10,243 bases of DNA, from assembly GCA_905480565.1 (NCBI GenBank), contig CAJQQW010000368.1, positions 1 to 10,243 of the forward strand. Reading direction: 5' to 3'. Position 1 is the first letter of the stretch. Every line of letters starts with the position of its first letter. The stretch comes from an uncultured Halioglobus sp. (GTDB lineage: Bacteria > Pseudomonadota > Gammaproteobacteria > Pseudomonadales > Halieaceae). Both the position numbers and the translations under genes were made by a program. The notes under the pieces were generated by a model. That model was not told the origin of the DNA. It ran no database searches and saw only the letters and a list, made by a program, of their open reading frames with translations. This document shows, one piece after another, positions 1 to 6,290 of the stretch.

Positions 1-1
1 C

Positions 2-1327
2 GGCCCATTGTGGTGTGGTGTGGTGCCGGTGCCGATGAACTGGCGCTGGACCCTGCAGGAGCTGAAGCCCTGCTTTGATGATTGTGAACCCGTGTTACTG
101 GTGGTGGATTCAGCGCATGTAAAGCTGGCGCTTGAGCTGAAAGCACTTTGCTCGACTCTACAAACCCTTGTTTATGCGAGTGAGGGTGAGGTCCCTGAGG
201 GGTTTGTATCCTATGAGTCGTTGCTGGATGGCGCGGCGCGTATCAGTTACAGCCCTTATGGTGGCGGAGATTTGGCGGCTATTGTCTATACGGGAGGTAC
301 TACCGGACGCTCCAAAGGGGTGATGCTGAGCCATAGTAATCTGTATATCAACGCGATGAACCACCTTGAGTTTGATGCCCCTGGTGTGGGACAAAGTATC
401 GTATTGTCTGGCCCGATGTTCCATATCAGCGCACTATGCCGTGTATACATTCATACACTGATGGATGTACATATGATTATTCTGCCCCAATTCGATGCGC
501 TACAGTTGATGGAGGCTATACAAGCGCATGGCGTAACTTCGCTTATCCTGATCTCCGCCATGGCGGCGTTATTACTGGATCATCCCCGTTACAGTGAGTT
601 TGACCTTTCTACCTTGCGTAAAATCAACTATGGCGCAGCGCCGATGCCGCCCTCATTAATCAAGCGCCTGCGTGAAGCCTTCCCGGAGGTTAGTTTCTAT
701 CACGGCTATGGTGCCACGGAAGCGGCCGGTGTCATCAGTACTCTGCCTGTAAAAGAGGAGTTTCTTCAGGGCGACGCGGTGGTGCGCCTCAACTCTGTAG
801 GCAAGCCGGCGCCTTATTTAGAGTTGCGCATAATCGATGAGCAGGACGAAGAGGTGTCGCCGGGAACAGTCGGTGAAATTGTGATTCGCGGACCAAACGT
901 GATGAAAGGTTATTGGAAAATGCCCAAGGAGACTGCAAAGGTGCTGCGCAATGACTGGTATCACACTGGAGATGCCGGTTATCGAGATGATGAAGGCTAT
1001 GTGTTTCTCGTAGATCGGATGAAAGACATGATTATCAGTGGTGGCGAAAATATTTACTCGGTGGAGGTCGAGCGTATTATAGATTTGCTCCCTGCGGTCA
1101 GACAATGCGCCGTTGTCGGCCTGCCCGATGATACATGGGGTGAAATCGTGCATGCAGTAATTTCCCTGGAGTCTGGGTATACGTTAAGTGCGGAAGAACT
1201 GATTGAGCATTGTCGGGAATATATTGCCCGCTACAAGTGCCCCAAAGGCTTGACGATCTGGAGCGAGCTACCTTTGTCTAGTGCGGGAAAGTTGCAGAAG
1301 AATGAAATACGTGACCGTATGTCCTGA
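2..1327 (+). CDS. Acyl-CoA synthetase (AMP-dependent ligase), 5' end outside window
   Basis: This enzyme of the ANL (acyl/aryl-CoA synthetase) superfamily activates a carboxylic acid with ATP to an acyl-adenylate and then forms the CoA thioester in the cytoplasm. Counting visible codons from base 2, the ATP-binding signature YTGGTTGRSKG lies at residues 96-106, YGATE at 236-240, YHTGD with its ATP-ribose aspartate at D324, the hinge-side R339 in the DRMKD motif, and the adenylation lysine K430 in the SAGK motif near the C-terminus. All hallmark residues are present, so it should be active. The reading frame is open to the left edge and the first visible residues already match the family's 'P-LNWR' segment. 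The real start is therefore upstream, with roughly 80-100 residues missing. It converges on the small membrane-protein genes with only 55 bases between. Family assignment is firm. Chain length and substrate specificity cannot be told. Confidence 0.93.
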   Translation, partial: GPLWCGVVPVPMNWRWTLQELKPCFDDCEPVLLVVDSAHVKLALELKALCSTLQTLVYASEGEVPEGFVSYESLLDGAARISYSPYGGGDLAAIVYTGGTTGRSKGVMLSHSNLYINAMNHLEFDAPGVGQSIVLSGPMFHISALCRVYIHTLMDVHMIILPQFDALQLMEAIQAHGVTSLILISAMAALLLDHPRYSEFDLSTLRKINYGAAPMPPSLIKRLREAFPEVSFYHGYGATEAAGVISTLPVKEEFLQGDAVVRLNSVGKPAPYLELRIIDEQDEEVSPGTVGEIVIRGPNVMKGYWKMPKETAKVLRNDWYHTGDAGYRDDEGYVFLVDRMKDMIISGGENIYSVEVERIIDLLPAVRQCAVVGLPDDTWGEIVHAVISLESGYTLSAEELIEHCREYIARYKCPKGLTIWSELPLSSAGKLQKNEIRDRMS

Positions 1328-1382
1328 GACAAGTCTAACGGTTCGCCTCGTCGGTCAAGCAGGGAGCGTTACAGCGACCACA

Positions 1383-1760
1383 CTACGACAGAATGAATTC
1401 AACGGTAGTCATGCCCTGGGCTGCGATCCTGAGACTTGAGAGAACAATCAAAACCGCAAAGGTGAAAGACAGTGTTTTGATGCTGCCAATGAGATCATCA
1501 GTGCTGTAGCTTTGCATTTTGCTCAGTTTACGGAAGCTGGTCGAGCAAAATCCCCAGGCGATACCGGTGAGCATAAGGCCGATGGCGAGGCTCCCGCGGC
1601 TAGCGATGGCAGACAGAGACGCATCGGATAAAAACAAGGACACTGCGTGAAATAGTATCGCGCTTGCGATTACAATTGTGCCAATACCGAAATACAGCAT
1701 GGCGGTAGCCAACTGTTGCAGCACTATTCGATCGTCAGTGTTCGCGTCAGATGCAGGCAT
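1383..1760 (-). CDS. Small three-helix membrane protein B, unknown function
   Basis: I do not recognise this 125-residue protein. It has a short polar N-terminus with several acidic residues (1-15), then three hydrophobic segments at about 22-44, 53-72 and 96-114. A charged linker at about 76-92 (FRK, then acidic DD at 88-89) separates the second and third. It starts at an ATG 18 bases after the stop of the upstream membrane protein, and the sequence before it has no clear Shine-Dalgarno motif, so translation may depend on its neighbour. Its layout matches protein A: three helices in the same order, FR at residues 76-77 in both, and a short S-I-x-x-L stretch just before the last helix. This suggests ancient duplication. 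It may be a subunit of a two-protein membrane complex, but that is inference. Confidence 0.7.
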   Translation of the reverse strand: MPASDANTDDRIVLQQLATAMLYFGIGTIVIASAILFHAVSLFLSDASLSAIASRGSLAIGLMLTGIAWGFCSTSFRKLSKMQSYSTDDLIGSIKTLSFTFAVLIVLSSLRIAAQGMTTVEFILS

Positions 1761-1778
1761 AGGAATAGGGACTTGCTG

Positions 1779-2165
1779 TTATAGCATCACAGTTGAGACA
1801 ACGACAACAACCGCTATGGTGATTATCAAGATCACCATGACTTTCAATCCGGCAGCTAGGGCAGCTATGCTGCGCATCAGCGCGCTGGCATCGAGCTCTC
1901 CTTGCGCGATGATATCTGCGAGCTCTGTAGTGGGGCGAAAGTAAACAATGGCTTGCAAAATAGCGAGCGCCGCCGCAACAAATGTGCCAGCGCCCATAGA
2001 CGAGACGCCTGATTCGATGCGAAAGAAAGCGTTGACAAGTGCTAGCAGGCCGGCCACTCCACACAACACGCTGACCACACGCATACGGTTGATCAGTACA
2101 ATGAGAGTGCTAGCCTCTGAAGCGCCGAGCACTGTTAAGTTGGTGCTCAACTCATGGTCATCCAC
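1779..2165 (-). CDS. Small three-helix membrane protein A, unknown function, GTG start
   Basis: I do not recognise this 128-residue protein. It has a polar N-terminus of about 26 residues and hydrophobic segments at about 29-48, 57-76 and 107-127, the last being very rich in I and V and ending at the C-terminus. An acidic linker lies between helices 2 and 3 (about 77-98, with E81, D84, E90, D92). The start is a GTG. The frame is closed by a stop at 2190-2192 and has no other usable start between, so GTG at 2163-2165 is the only reasonable choice for an ORF this long. A run of eight G on the coding strand lies 8-15 bases upstream and may serve as an atypical ribosome-binding region. It is first in a two-gene unit with protein B, which it resembles in architecture. 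The function is unknown. Confidence 0.7.
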   Translation of the reverse strand: MDDHELSTNLTVLGASEASTLIVLINRMRVVSVLCGVAGLLALVNAFFRIESGVSSMGAGTFVAAALAILQAIVYFRPTTELADIIAQGELDASALMRSIAALAAGLKVMVILIITIAVVVVVSTVML

Positions 2166-2173
2166 AAACGATA

Positions 2174-2181
2174 CCCCCCCC
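2174..2181. repeat. Homopolymer run of eight C (G on the coding strand of protein A)
   Basis: An uninterrupted run of eight C is seen on +. It lies directly upstream of the GTG start of membrane protein A, where a ribosome-binding site would sit. Runs of this length can slip during replication, and a length change here would alter the spacing or strength of initiation rather than the reading frame. That consequence is inferred. Confidence 0.6.
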
Positions 2182-2183
2182 GG

Positions 2184-2205
2184 TACAGCTTACAGCTTAA
2201 TTAAG
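2184..2205. repeat. Tandem 7-base repeat followed by a 10-base palindrome
   Basis: TACAGCT occurs twice head to tail and runs into the perfect palindrome CTTAATTAAG (2196-2205). The location, 19-40 bases upstream of the start of membrane protein A, would suit an operator or core promoter. The elements are short and could be chance. Confidence 0.35.
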
Positions 2206-2371
2206 ATTTTCAGCGATGTATGTTGAACATCCAACAGGTAGAGTACTAGAAATGGCGCGCGAGAGGTATGAAATTTTCCATCTTGTAGACGATAAAGGCG
2301 TAACTGGCTCACATTTATCGAACAAGTTTTATACTTTGATGACGGGCTTTGAGTGTCGGCTCTGGCGCGAA

Positions 2372-2977
2372 TCAGGCCGTGAGCAAGTGCGCATGCTCAA
2401 CAGCGTTTGCGACAAGTCCTCTATCGCCGACGCATGAGTGTATCATGCCCCAACGTAACGCTTTCTTTGCCGATATTGGCTCATTTGTCAGCATCATTTT
2501 AAGGGCACGGCTGCGACCGATCAGCCTCGGAAGTAAGTGGGTGGACCCGAGGTCGGGCGCGAGACCAATGCGACTGAATACCTGTATAAAGCTCGCAGAC
2601 TCGGCTGCAATTGTTAGGTTACCCAGGAGTGCGAACGCACATCCCGCACCTGCGGCAACGCCGTTCACAGCAGTAATAACCGGGACGCTGCAATTTTTTA
2701 TGGCTTGCAGAGTAGGGAAGTATCCATTCATTAAAGCAGTGACTACATCGTCGCCCTGCGGAGGGCGATTGTGTAAATCCTGTCCTGAACAAAAAGCACG
2801 ACCGGCGCCTGTGATGATGAGCGCTCTGATGTTGCTATCCGATTCGACAATGTTTATTGCGGATGCAATATCGGCCATCATGGAAAAGTTCAGAGCGTTC
2901 AGCGCTTGTTGTCGGTTAAGTGTGAGGATGGCGATGCCAGAGTCGACAGTAAACAGTATAGTCTCGAAGTGATACAT
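2372..2977 (-). CDS. PaaG-like enoyl-CoA hydratase/isomerase, C-terminally truncated
   Basis: This crotonase-superfamily protein resembles PaaG, the ring-1,2-epoxyphenylacetyl-CoA isomerase, whose relatives also shift double bonds in enoyl-CoAs. The two oxyanion-hole segments are intact: GRAFCSGQDL at 59-68 and VNGVAAGAG at 104-112. In place of the two glutamates of classical hydratases it has the PaaG-type GLAPDLG segment with the candidate catalytic aspartate D142. The ATG abuts the stop of the upstream CoA-transferase gene (TGAATG) and has no own Shine-Dalgarno site, so it is likely read by translational coupling. The protein is 201 residues, against about 260 for the family. It ends where PaaG enters its C-terminal helices, which in crotonases pack in the trimer and help close the active site. 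The stop may be a premature in-frame mutation. The product is probably impaired and the gene may be turning into a pseudogene. Confidence 0.85.
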   Translation of the reverse strand: MYHFETILFTVDSGIAILTLNRQQALNALNFSMMADIASAINIVESDSNIRALIITGAGRAFCSGQDLHNRPPQGDDVVTALMNGYFPTLQAIKNCSVPVITAVNGVAAGAGCAFALLGNLTIAAESASFIQVFSRIGLAPDLGSTHLLPRLIGRSRALKMMLTNEPISAKKALRWGMIHSCVGDRGLVANAVEHAHLLTA

Positions 2978-4240
2978 TCAAAGCAGCGCGTGATGCATGA
3001 ATTTATCGAGCTCATCGTGAAAATCAGGAGCGGCAATGCTGCGCAGGGCATGCATGCGTTGGTTGATTGTCTTGCCTCGTAGGTCCGCGATACCCAGCTC
3101 AGTAGCAACGATATCCACGTCAGACTTTCCGGTGGTTACCAGTGAGGTGCTCAGCTTGGCCACGATTCGGCTGTGGCTGCCGTTACGAGTGGTACTGGGC
3201 ATGGCGATAATAGAGAGGCCACTCTGTTGCGTGGATGCGGCGTGCATGAAATCTATCTGGCCTCCGACCGCTCCAATATAGCGATTATTGATCACTTCCG
3301 CGTTGACCTGGCCATACAGGTCAACCTCTATTGCTGAATTAATCGCTACCAGTCGATCCTGCTGTGCGAGATATTTCGCCGCGTGCGTGGTGGTGGCTGG
3401 ATGCAACTCCACGTGTTTGTTGAGATGCAGGAAATGGCGCATATCTTCACCGCCAATCGCCAGTGCACCGACCGTGACGCCCGGTCGTATTCTGTTGGTC
3501 TCGTTGGTGATGACGCCGCTTTCAATGAGTGGTATGACGTCTTCTGTTAACATACCCGAATAGATACCAAGGCCTCGATGCTGTGATAGCGCAGACAGGA
3601 TGGCCGACGGAACACTGCCGATTCCGTACTGAATCACGGCGCCATCCTGAATAATCTCTTGCAGGTGGCCTGCGATCTTTTTTTCTGTTTTTCCTATTGT
3701 GTTGCTCGGGCCGCCAACCGTGGTAGCCGAGCAGTGAATCACCATGTCCAGCAATGATTCGTCCAGAGGTTGGTCCAGGGAGGTGCAGGGTACCTGCTCA
3801 TTCACTTCTGCTATCACCAGGCGTGCCGATTGCATGGCCGGAATGAGATAGTCGTTGGCGAACCCAAGGCTGTAGTGACCAGTGGGGCCACGTGGGCTGA
3901 GTTGGACCAGTACGACATCAATAGGTAAGGTACGGTCTGCCATAATGCGTGGTATAGACGAGTAATTACCCGGCAATATCTGTAACTTTGGTCCAAGATT
4001 CGCATTCGTTCCCATCGCGCCGTAGCTGATGACGTCAAAATCGTCGAGATGGGTGTTATTGAGTGTGTCAGAAAAAGATAAGCCCATGAAAACACTGAAG
4101 TGACCTATCGTCGACCTTTGCCTGATCAGAGTCTCCGTGAGCATGAGAGGTTCTGCGCATCCCTGTCCCCATGTCACGGTATCCCCTGACCTAACGTAAT
4201 CAGCGAAGTGGAAACTATCCAGTGTGATTTCTCTTGGCAT
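2978..4240 (-). CDS. Acetyl-CoA hydrolase/CoA-transferase family (class I)
   Basis: This 420-residue protein belongs to the acetyl-CoA hydrolase/4-hydroxybutyrate CoA-transferase family, which moves CoA between carboxylic acids through a glutamyl-CoA thioester intermediate. The candidate catalytic glutamate is E305 in IEVDLYGQVN. It is followed by GAVGGQIDF, which matches the family's GxGGQxDF CoA-binding loop. Earlier markers are the LSPRGPTGHYSLG segment, the IAEVNEQVP stretch and QYGIGSVP in the middle of the protein. Length is normal. The start ATG at 4238-4240 is preceded by AAAGGAG with a 4-base spacer. It is the second gene of a minus-strand operon, 24 bases after the class III CoA-transferase and directly abutting the PaaG-like gene. 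It probably loads CoA from acetyl-CoA or another donor onto a pathway acid, or recycles it. The actual substrate is unknown. Confidence 0.9.
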   Translation of the reverse strand: MPREITLDSFHFADYVRSGDTVTWGQGCAEPLMLTETLIRQRSTIGHFSVFMGLSFSDTLNNTHLDDFDVISYGAMGTNANLGPKLQILPGNYSSIPRIMADRTLPIDVVLVQLSPRGPTGHYSLGFANDYLIPAMQSARLVIAEVNEQVPCTSLDQPLDESLLDMVIHCSATTVGGPSNTIGKTEKKIAGHLQEIIQDGAVIQYGIGSVPSAILSALSQHRGLGIYSGMLTEDVIPLIESGVITNETNRIRPGVTVGALAIGGEDMRHFLHLNKHVELHPATTTHAAKYLAQQDRLVAINSAIEVDLYGQVNAEVINNRYIGAVGGQIDFMHAASTQQSGLSIIAMPSTTRNGSHSRIVAKLSTSLVTTGKSDVDIVATELGIADLRGKTINQRMHALRSIAAPDFHDELDKFMHHALL

Positions 4241-4264
4241 GTAGCTCCTTTTGAGATGACGGGT

Positions 4265-5431
4265 CTATCCTGATACAACAGCGCCGGCCGTTACCAGGCG
4301 CTGAATGTCGCTCGCGTCAAAGCCCAGTTCCTGCAGTATAATTTCATTGTGCTCGCCCGGCGCCGGAGGCGGAGATTGCTCCTTGCAGGGTGAGTGCCCT
4401 GTCACGATAGAGGGAAAGGGTAGCACTTCCCCGTGGGGTGTTTCTACGTGTGCTGCCCGGGCAATACTTTGAGGTGTTTGCAGCGCCTGGCGCGGAGTAA
4501 TGCACAAGGTGGCCGGTACGTCGTGCTGTTCAAACAGGGAGAGCCAGTGCGCTGCGTTCTCGCCAGCGAACAACTCATCCAGCTGATGCATTAGGTCATC
4601 GCCTCGCGCCCTGCGCCCAGATTCGGTGGCATACATTTCCGATGCAAAGTGCGCGTGCTTCTCGCCCACGGCGACGACGAAATTATCCCAGAATTTCTGT
4701 TCCACAATAGTGAGGGCCACTTGTTTGCCATCTCGCGTCGTGAACAGGTCGTTGGTTGGGTAGAGATGGTCTTTGCTCGGTTGATCGTCCTTGAAGCCGA
4801 AGCGCAGGGCGTTCATATAGAGCATTGATTCGTAGAGGCTTATATCGATCACCGATGCCATGCCAGTGTTGTCCTTTTCACGCAGTGCGGCGAGGATTGC
4901 GATAGCTGCATACGTGCCGCCTGCCATGTCTGCCACAGGCGTTGACGAGCGGCGCGATGCTTCCCGCCAGTGTCCGCTCTGTGATAGCGAGCCTGCCATG
5001 GCCAAATAGGCCAGATCATGGCCGGGGTGTGAAGCCATCGGGCCCGTCTGGCCGAAGCCCGAAATTGAACAGTACACCAGGCCCGGATTAAGTTCCTGCA
5101 ATGCATCTGCGCCGATGCCTAATCGTCTGGCTACCCCCGGACGAAAGCCCTCAATTGCGATGTCTCCGCGGAGTGCCAATCGTGTGATTACCTCGCCGGC
5201 ATCGGGTGATTTCAGATCGAGTAAGAGACTGCGCTTGTTTCGATTTGCTCCTGCGAACAGTTGGCTCGTCATACCTCGGGCGTAGTCTCCTCCGGGCGGC
5301 TCGACCTTGATAATATCTGCGCCAAGATCAGCGAAGATCAGCGTGGTAAGTGGTCCCGGCAGTAACATTGAAAAATCGATAACAGTCAGCCCTGATAGTG
5401 GTTGCCAGGCTTTGTCAGGTGTCGCGGTCAT
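4265..5431 (-). CDS. Class III CoA-transferase (CaiB/BaiF/Frc family), first copy
   Basis: This 388-residue protein transfers CoA between acids by the formyl-CoA transferase mechanism, using an aspartate that forms mixed anhydride intermediates. That aspartate is D168 in PVADMAGG, almost the same position as D169 of formyl-CoA transferase. Other family marks are the N-terminal LSGLTVIDFS and LPGPL segments, the FADLGADIIKVEPP stretch (about 33-46), NRNKRSLLLDLK (63-74), the GFRPGVARRLG segment and SGFGQTGP. Length is typical. The ATG at 5429-5431 has GGAG eight bases upstream. It appears to be the first gene of the minus-strand operon followed by the class I CoA-transferase and the PaaG-like gene, and it is divergent from the epoxide-hydrolase-like gene. 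Close relatives act on carnitine, bile acids, oxalate, succinate/benzylsuccinate and mesaconate, so the substrate cannot be assigned. Confidence 0.93.
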   Translation of the reverse strand: MTATPDKAWQPLSGLTVIDFSMLLPGPLTTLIFADLGADIIKVEPPGGDYARGMTSQLFAGANRNKRSLLLDLKSPDAGEVITRLALRGDIAIEGFRPGVARRLGIGADALQELNPGLVYCSISGFGQTGPMASHPGHDLAYLAMAGSLSQSGHWREASRRSSTPVADMAGGTYAAIAILAALREKDNTGMASVIDISLYESMLYMNALRFGFKDDQPSKDHLYPTNDLFTTRDGKQVALTIVEQKFWDNFVVAVGEKHAHFASEMYATESGRRARGDDLMHQLDELFAGENAAHWLSLFEQHDVPATLCITPRQALQTPQSIARAAHVETPHGEVLPFPSIVTGHSPCKEQSPPPAPGEHNEIILQELGFDASDIQRLVTAGAVVSG

Positions 5432-5601
5432 GCTTACTTCTCCATAATTGCCTTCAGCATTCCGATTCTATCGCAAGGGTGACCAGTTCAGACATTTTCT
5501 TTTCCTTGTCGTACTGGTGGGCTGTTGATGTCGACAATAGCCTGAAATTTCGCAAGAATGTGTCATCGTCGCGATCCGCGCCGATGAAAAAAAGGAGACG
5601 A
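5432..5601. promoter_or_regulatory. Divergent intergenic region between CoA-transferase operon and epoxide hydrolase gene
   Basis: These 170 bases separate two genes pointing away from each other and so should hold both promoters and any shared operator. I cannot identify convincing sigma-70 boxes on either strand. The minus strand has two very short overlapping reading frames before the CoA-transferase start (5454-5495, 13 codons, and 5434-5460, 8 codons). The first has a plausible AAGGA ribosome-binding site, and the second ends 2 bases before the gene. The function as a control region is inferred from position. Confidence 0.5.
5592..5597 (+). promoter_or_regulatory. Ribosome-binding site that fixes the start of the epoxide-hydrolase-like gene
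   Basis: AAGGAG lies 4 bases before the ATG at 5602 and 7 bases before a second in-frame ATG at 5605. Although the frame is open back to about 5398, this site and the start of family similarity place initiation at one of these two codons. The second has the more usual spacing. Confidence 0.75.
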
Positions 5602-5967
5602 ATGATGCCAAGTAACACGGAAATTATTCATGGTTTTATGGCTGCCTGGAACAGTTTGGATATAGATGCGGTAATGGCACACTTTACCGATGACGCGTCA
5701 TACGCGAATATTCCAATGGGGCCGCCGCATGTAGGCAAGGCATCGATCCGCGAGTTCATTGATGGCTTTACGGGGAGCACGACAGAGATTAACTTCATTG
5801 TCCATCACCAGGTAGACGATGGACAAGGGGTTGTGATGAATGAGCGCACCGACATCCTGCAGATGGGCGACAAGCGTGTAGAGCTTCCCGTCATGGGCGT
5901 TTTTGAGCTTGTTGACGGGAAGATCAGTGCATGGCGTGACTATTTTGATATGGGTGGTTTCGCCTAG
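5602..5967 (+). CDS. Limonene-1,2-epoxide hydrolase-like protein (NTF2-like fold)
   Basis: This 121-residue cytoplasmic protein matches the limonene-1,2-epoxide hydrolase family, which adds water to an epoxide in one step to give a vicinal diol. The five active-site residues of the Rhodococcus enzyme (Y53, N55, R99, D101, D132) all have counterparts: Y34 and N36 in YANIP, R82 and D84 in ERTDIL, and D113 in AWRDYFDM. The spacing between the last two groups is two residues shorter than in the known enzyme. The protein is shorter at both ends than the ~149-residue Rhodococcus form, but the core is complete. Start is ATG 5602 (or 5605). It is divergent from the CoA-transferase operon, so it may act in the same pathway. 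Other NTF2-like proteins (SnoaL, ketosteroid isomerase) use different residues, making epoxide hydrolysis the best call. The substrate is unknown and need not be limonene. Confidence 0.85.
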   Translation: MMPSNTEIIHGFMAAWNSLDIDAVMAHFTDDASYANIPMGPPHVGKASIREFIDGFTGSTTEINFIVHHQVDDGQGVVMNERTDILQMGDKRVELPVMGVFELVDGKISAWRDYFDMGGFA

Positions 5968-6290
5968 GTTCCAGCTTTGGCTGAGTGTGGTGCAGTGGAT
6001 TCGCGGCTTTCTGTCGTTCCGGGCGACCCGCAGAGCGGGATTTCATTCTGCCTGCTAACCAGCGGCATAGATGCAAACCCTCTGCGCATTTGTGTGCAGC
6101 GGTAAGTAATCGAGCTGGCGCATGTGCAATGCCTGTTCCCAATGCTCAGAGGGCCAGGTGATAAAGAGTGGGCAGCCAGAGTTTTCGGCTACTGAACCAT
6201 GCTAGACTGCCAAGGCACGAGGGTTTTTTAACACGGAACACCACACGTCGCTGGAGGTCATTGCTGTTGACGATGGAGCGGAGATATATC
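5968..6290. other. 323-base intergenic region, no gene supported
   Basis: No coding sequence is convincing here. The first third contains a repeat-like hairpin (6013-6050, separate entry) that may end transcription of the epoxide hydrolase gene. The right half should carry the promoter of the TPR lipoprotein gene. An extended -10-like TGCTAGACT is at 6200-6208 but without a good -35 at the proper distance, and a run of six T sits near 6224-6229 without a hairpin. GGAG at 6280-6283 is the ribosome-binding site for the ATG at 6291. Confidence 0.5.
6013..6050. repeat. Possible dispersed intergenic repeat with a GC hairpin
   Basis: CCCGC (6027-6031) and GCGGG (6035-6039) form a 5-bp stem with a 3-base loop. 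It is flanked by GTCGTTCC on the left and ATTTCATTCTG on the right. The overall pattern resembles the small interspersed repeats common in proteobacteria ('GTCATTCCCGC..GCGGGAATCCATTC'). It lies 60 bases after the epoxide hydrolase stop and could also act as a weak terminator. Only one copy is in the window, so repeat status is inferred. Confidence 0.35.

Larger units (their letters stand above)
2166..2371. other. 206-base gap between the truncated hydratase gene and membrane protein A
   Basis: This stretch holds no gene I can support. The right part (about 2315-2371) may be the decayed 3' end of the hydratase gene, since the frame stays open for 18 codons past its stop. The left part is AT-rich and contains a tandem repeat TACAGCT at 2184-2190 and 2191-2197, a 10-base palindrome CTTAATTAAG at 2196-2205, and the C8 run at 2174-2181. 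It probably carries the promoter of the membrane-protein pair, but I cannot identify convincing -35 and -10 elements. No strong terminator hairpin was seen. Confidence 0.5.

Noticed and set aside
1336..1371. Inverted repeat TAACG/CGTTA between the ligase and the membrane genes as a terminator
   Set aside because: The stem is only 5 bp with a 26-base loop and no T run follows.
2216..2437. A 73-codon open frame on + beside and overlapping the end of the hydratase gene
   Set aside because: No ribosome-binding site, no recognisable family, and its last third is antisense to the conserved PaaG-like coding region. It could be real, but nothing supports it.
2315..2440. Frameshift reading that would restore the missing C-terminus of the PaaG-like protein
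   Set aside because: A shifted frame gives AHGLIRARADTQ, which faintly resembles the family, but what follows lacks the expected terminal helices. Neither shifted frame rebuilds the domain.
2349..2972. A 207-codon open frame on + opposite the PaaG-like gene
   Set aside because: It is the antisense shadow of a clear crotonase-family gene, with composition typical of a complement frame.
5398..5601. N-terminal extension of the epoxide-hydrolase-like frame
   Set aside because: It would overlap the divergent CoA-transferase start, shows no family similarity, and a good Shine-Dalgarno site lies just before 5602/5605.
5924..6142. A 72-codon frame on - in the intergenic region
   Set aside because: It overlaps the end of the epoxide hydrolase gene, has no ribosome-binding site or domain, and covers the hairpin repeat.
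6200..6208. Extended -10 element TGCTAGACT as promoter of the lipoprotein gene
   Set aside because: Only four of six -10 positions fit and no -35 box is found at 15-18 bases; kept only as a remark in the intergenic entry.
6168..6290. Longer N-terminus for the TPR lipoprotein
   Set aside because: A start at 6168 or 6273 would put extra residues before the signal peptide; the best-spaced ribosome-binding site serves 6291.
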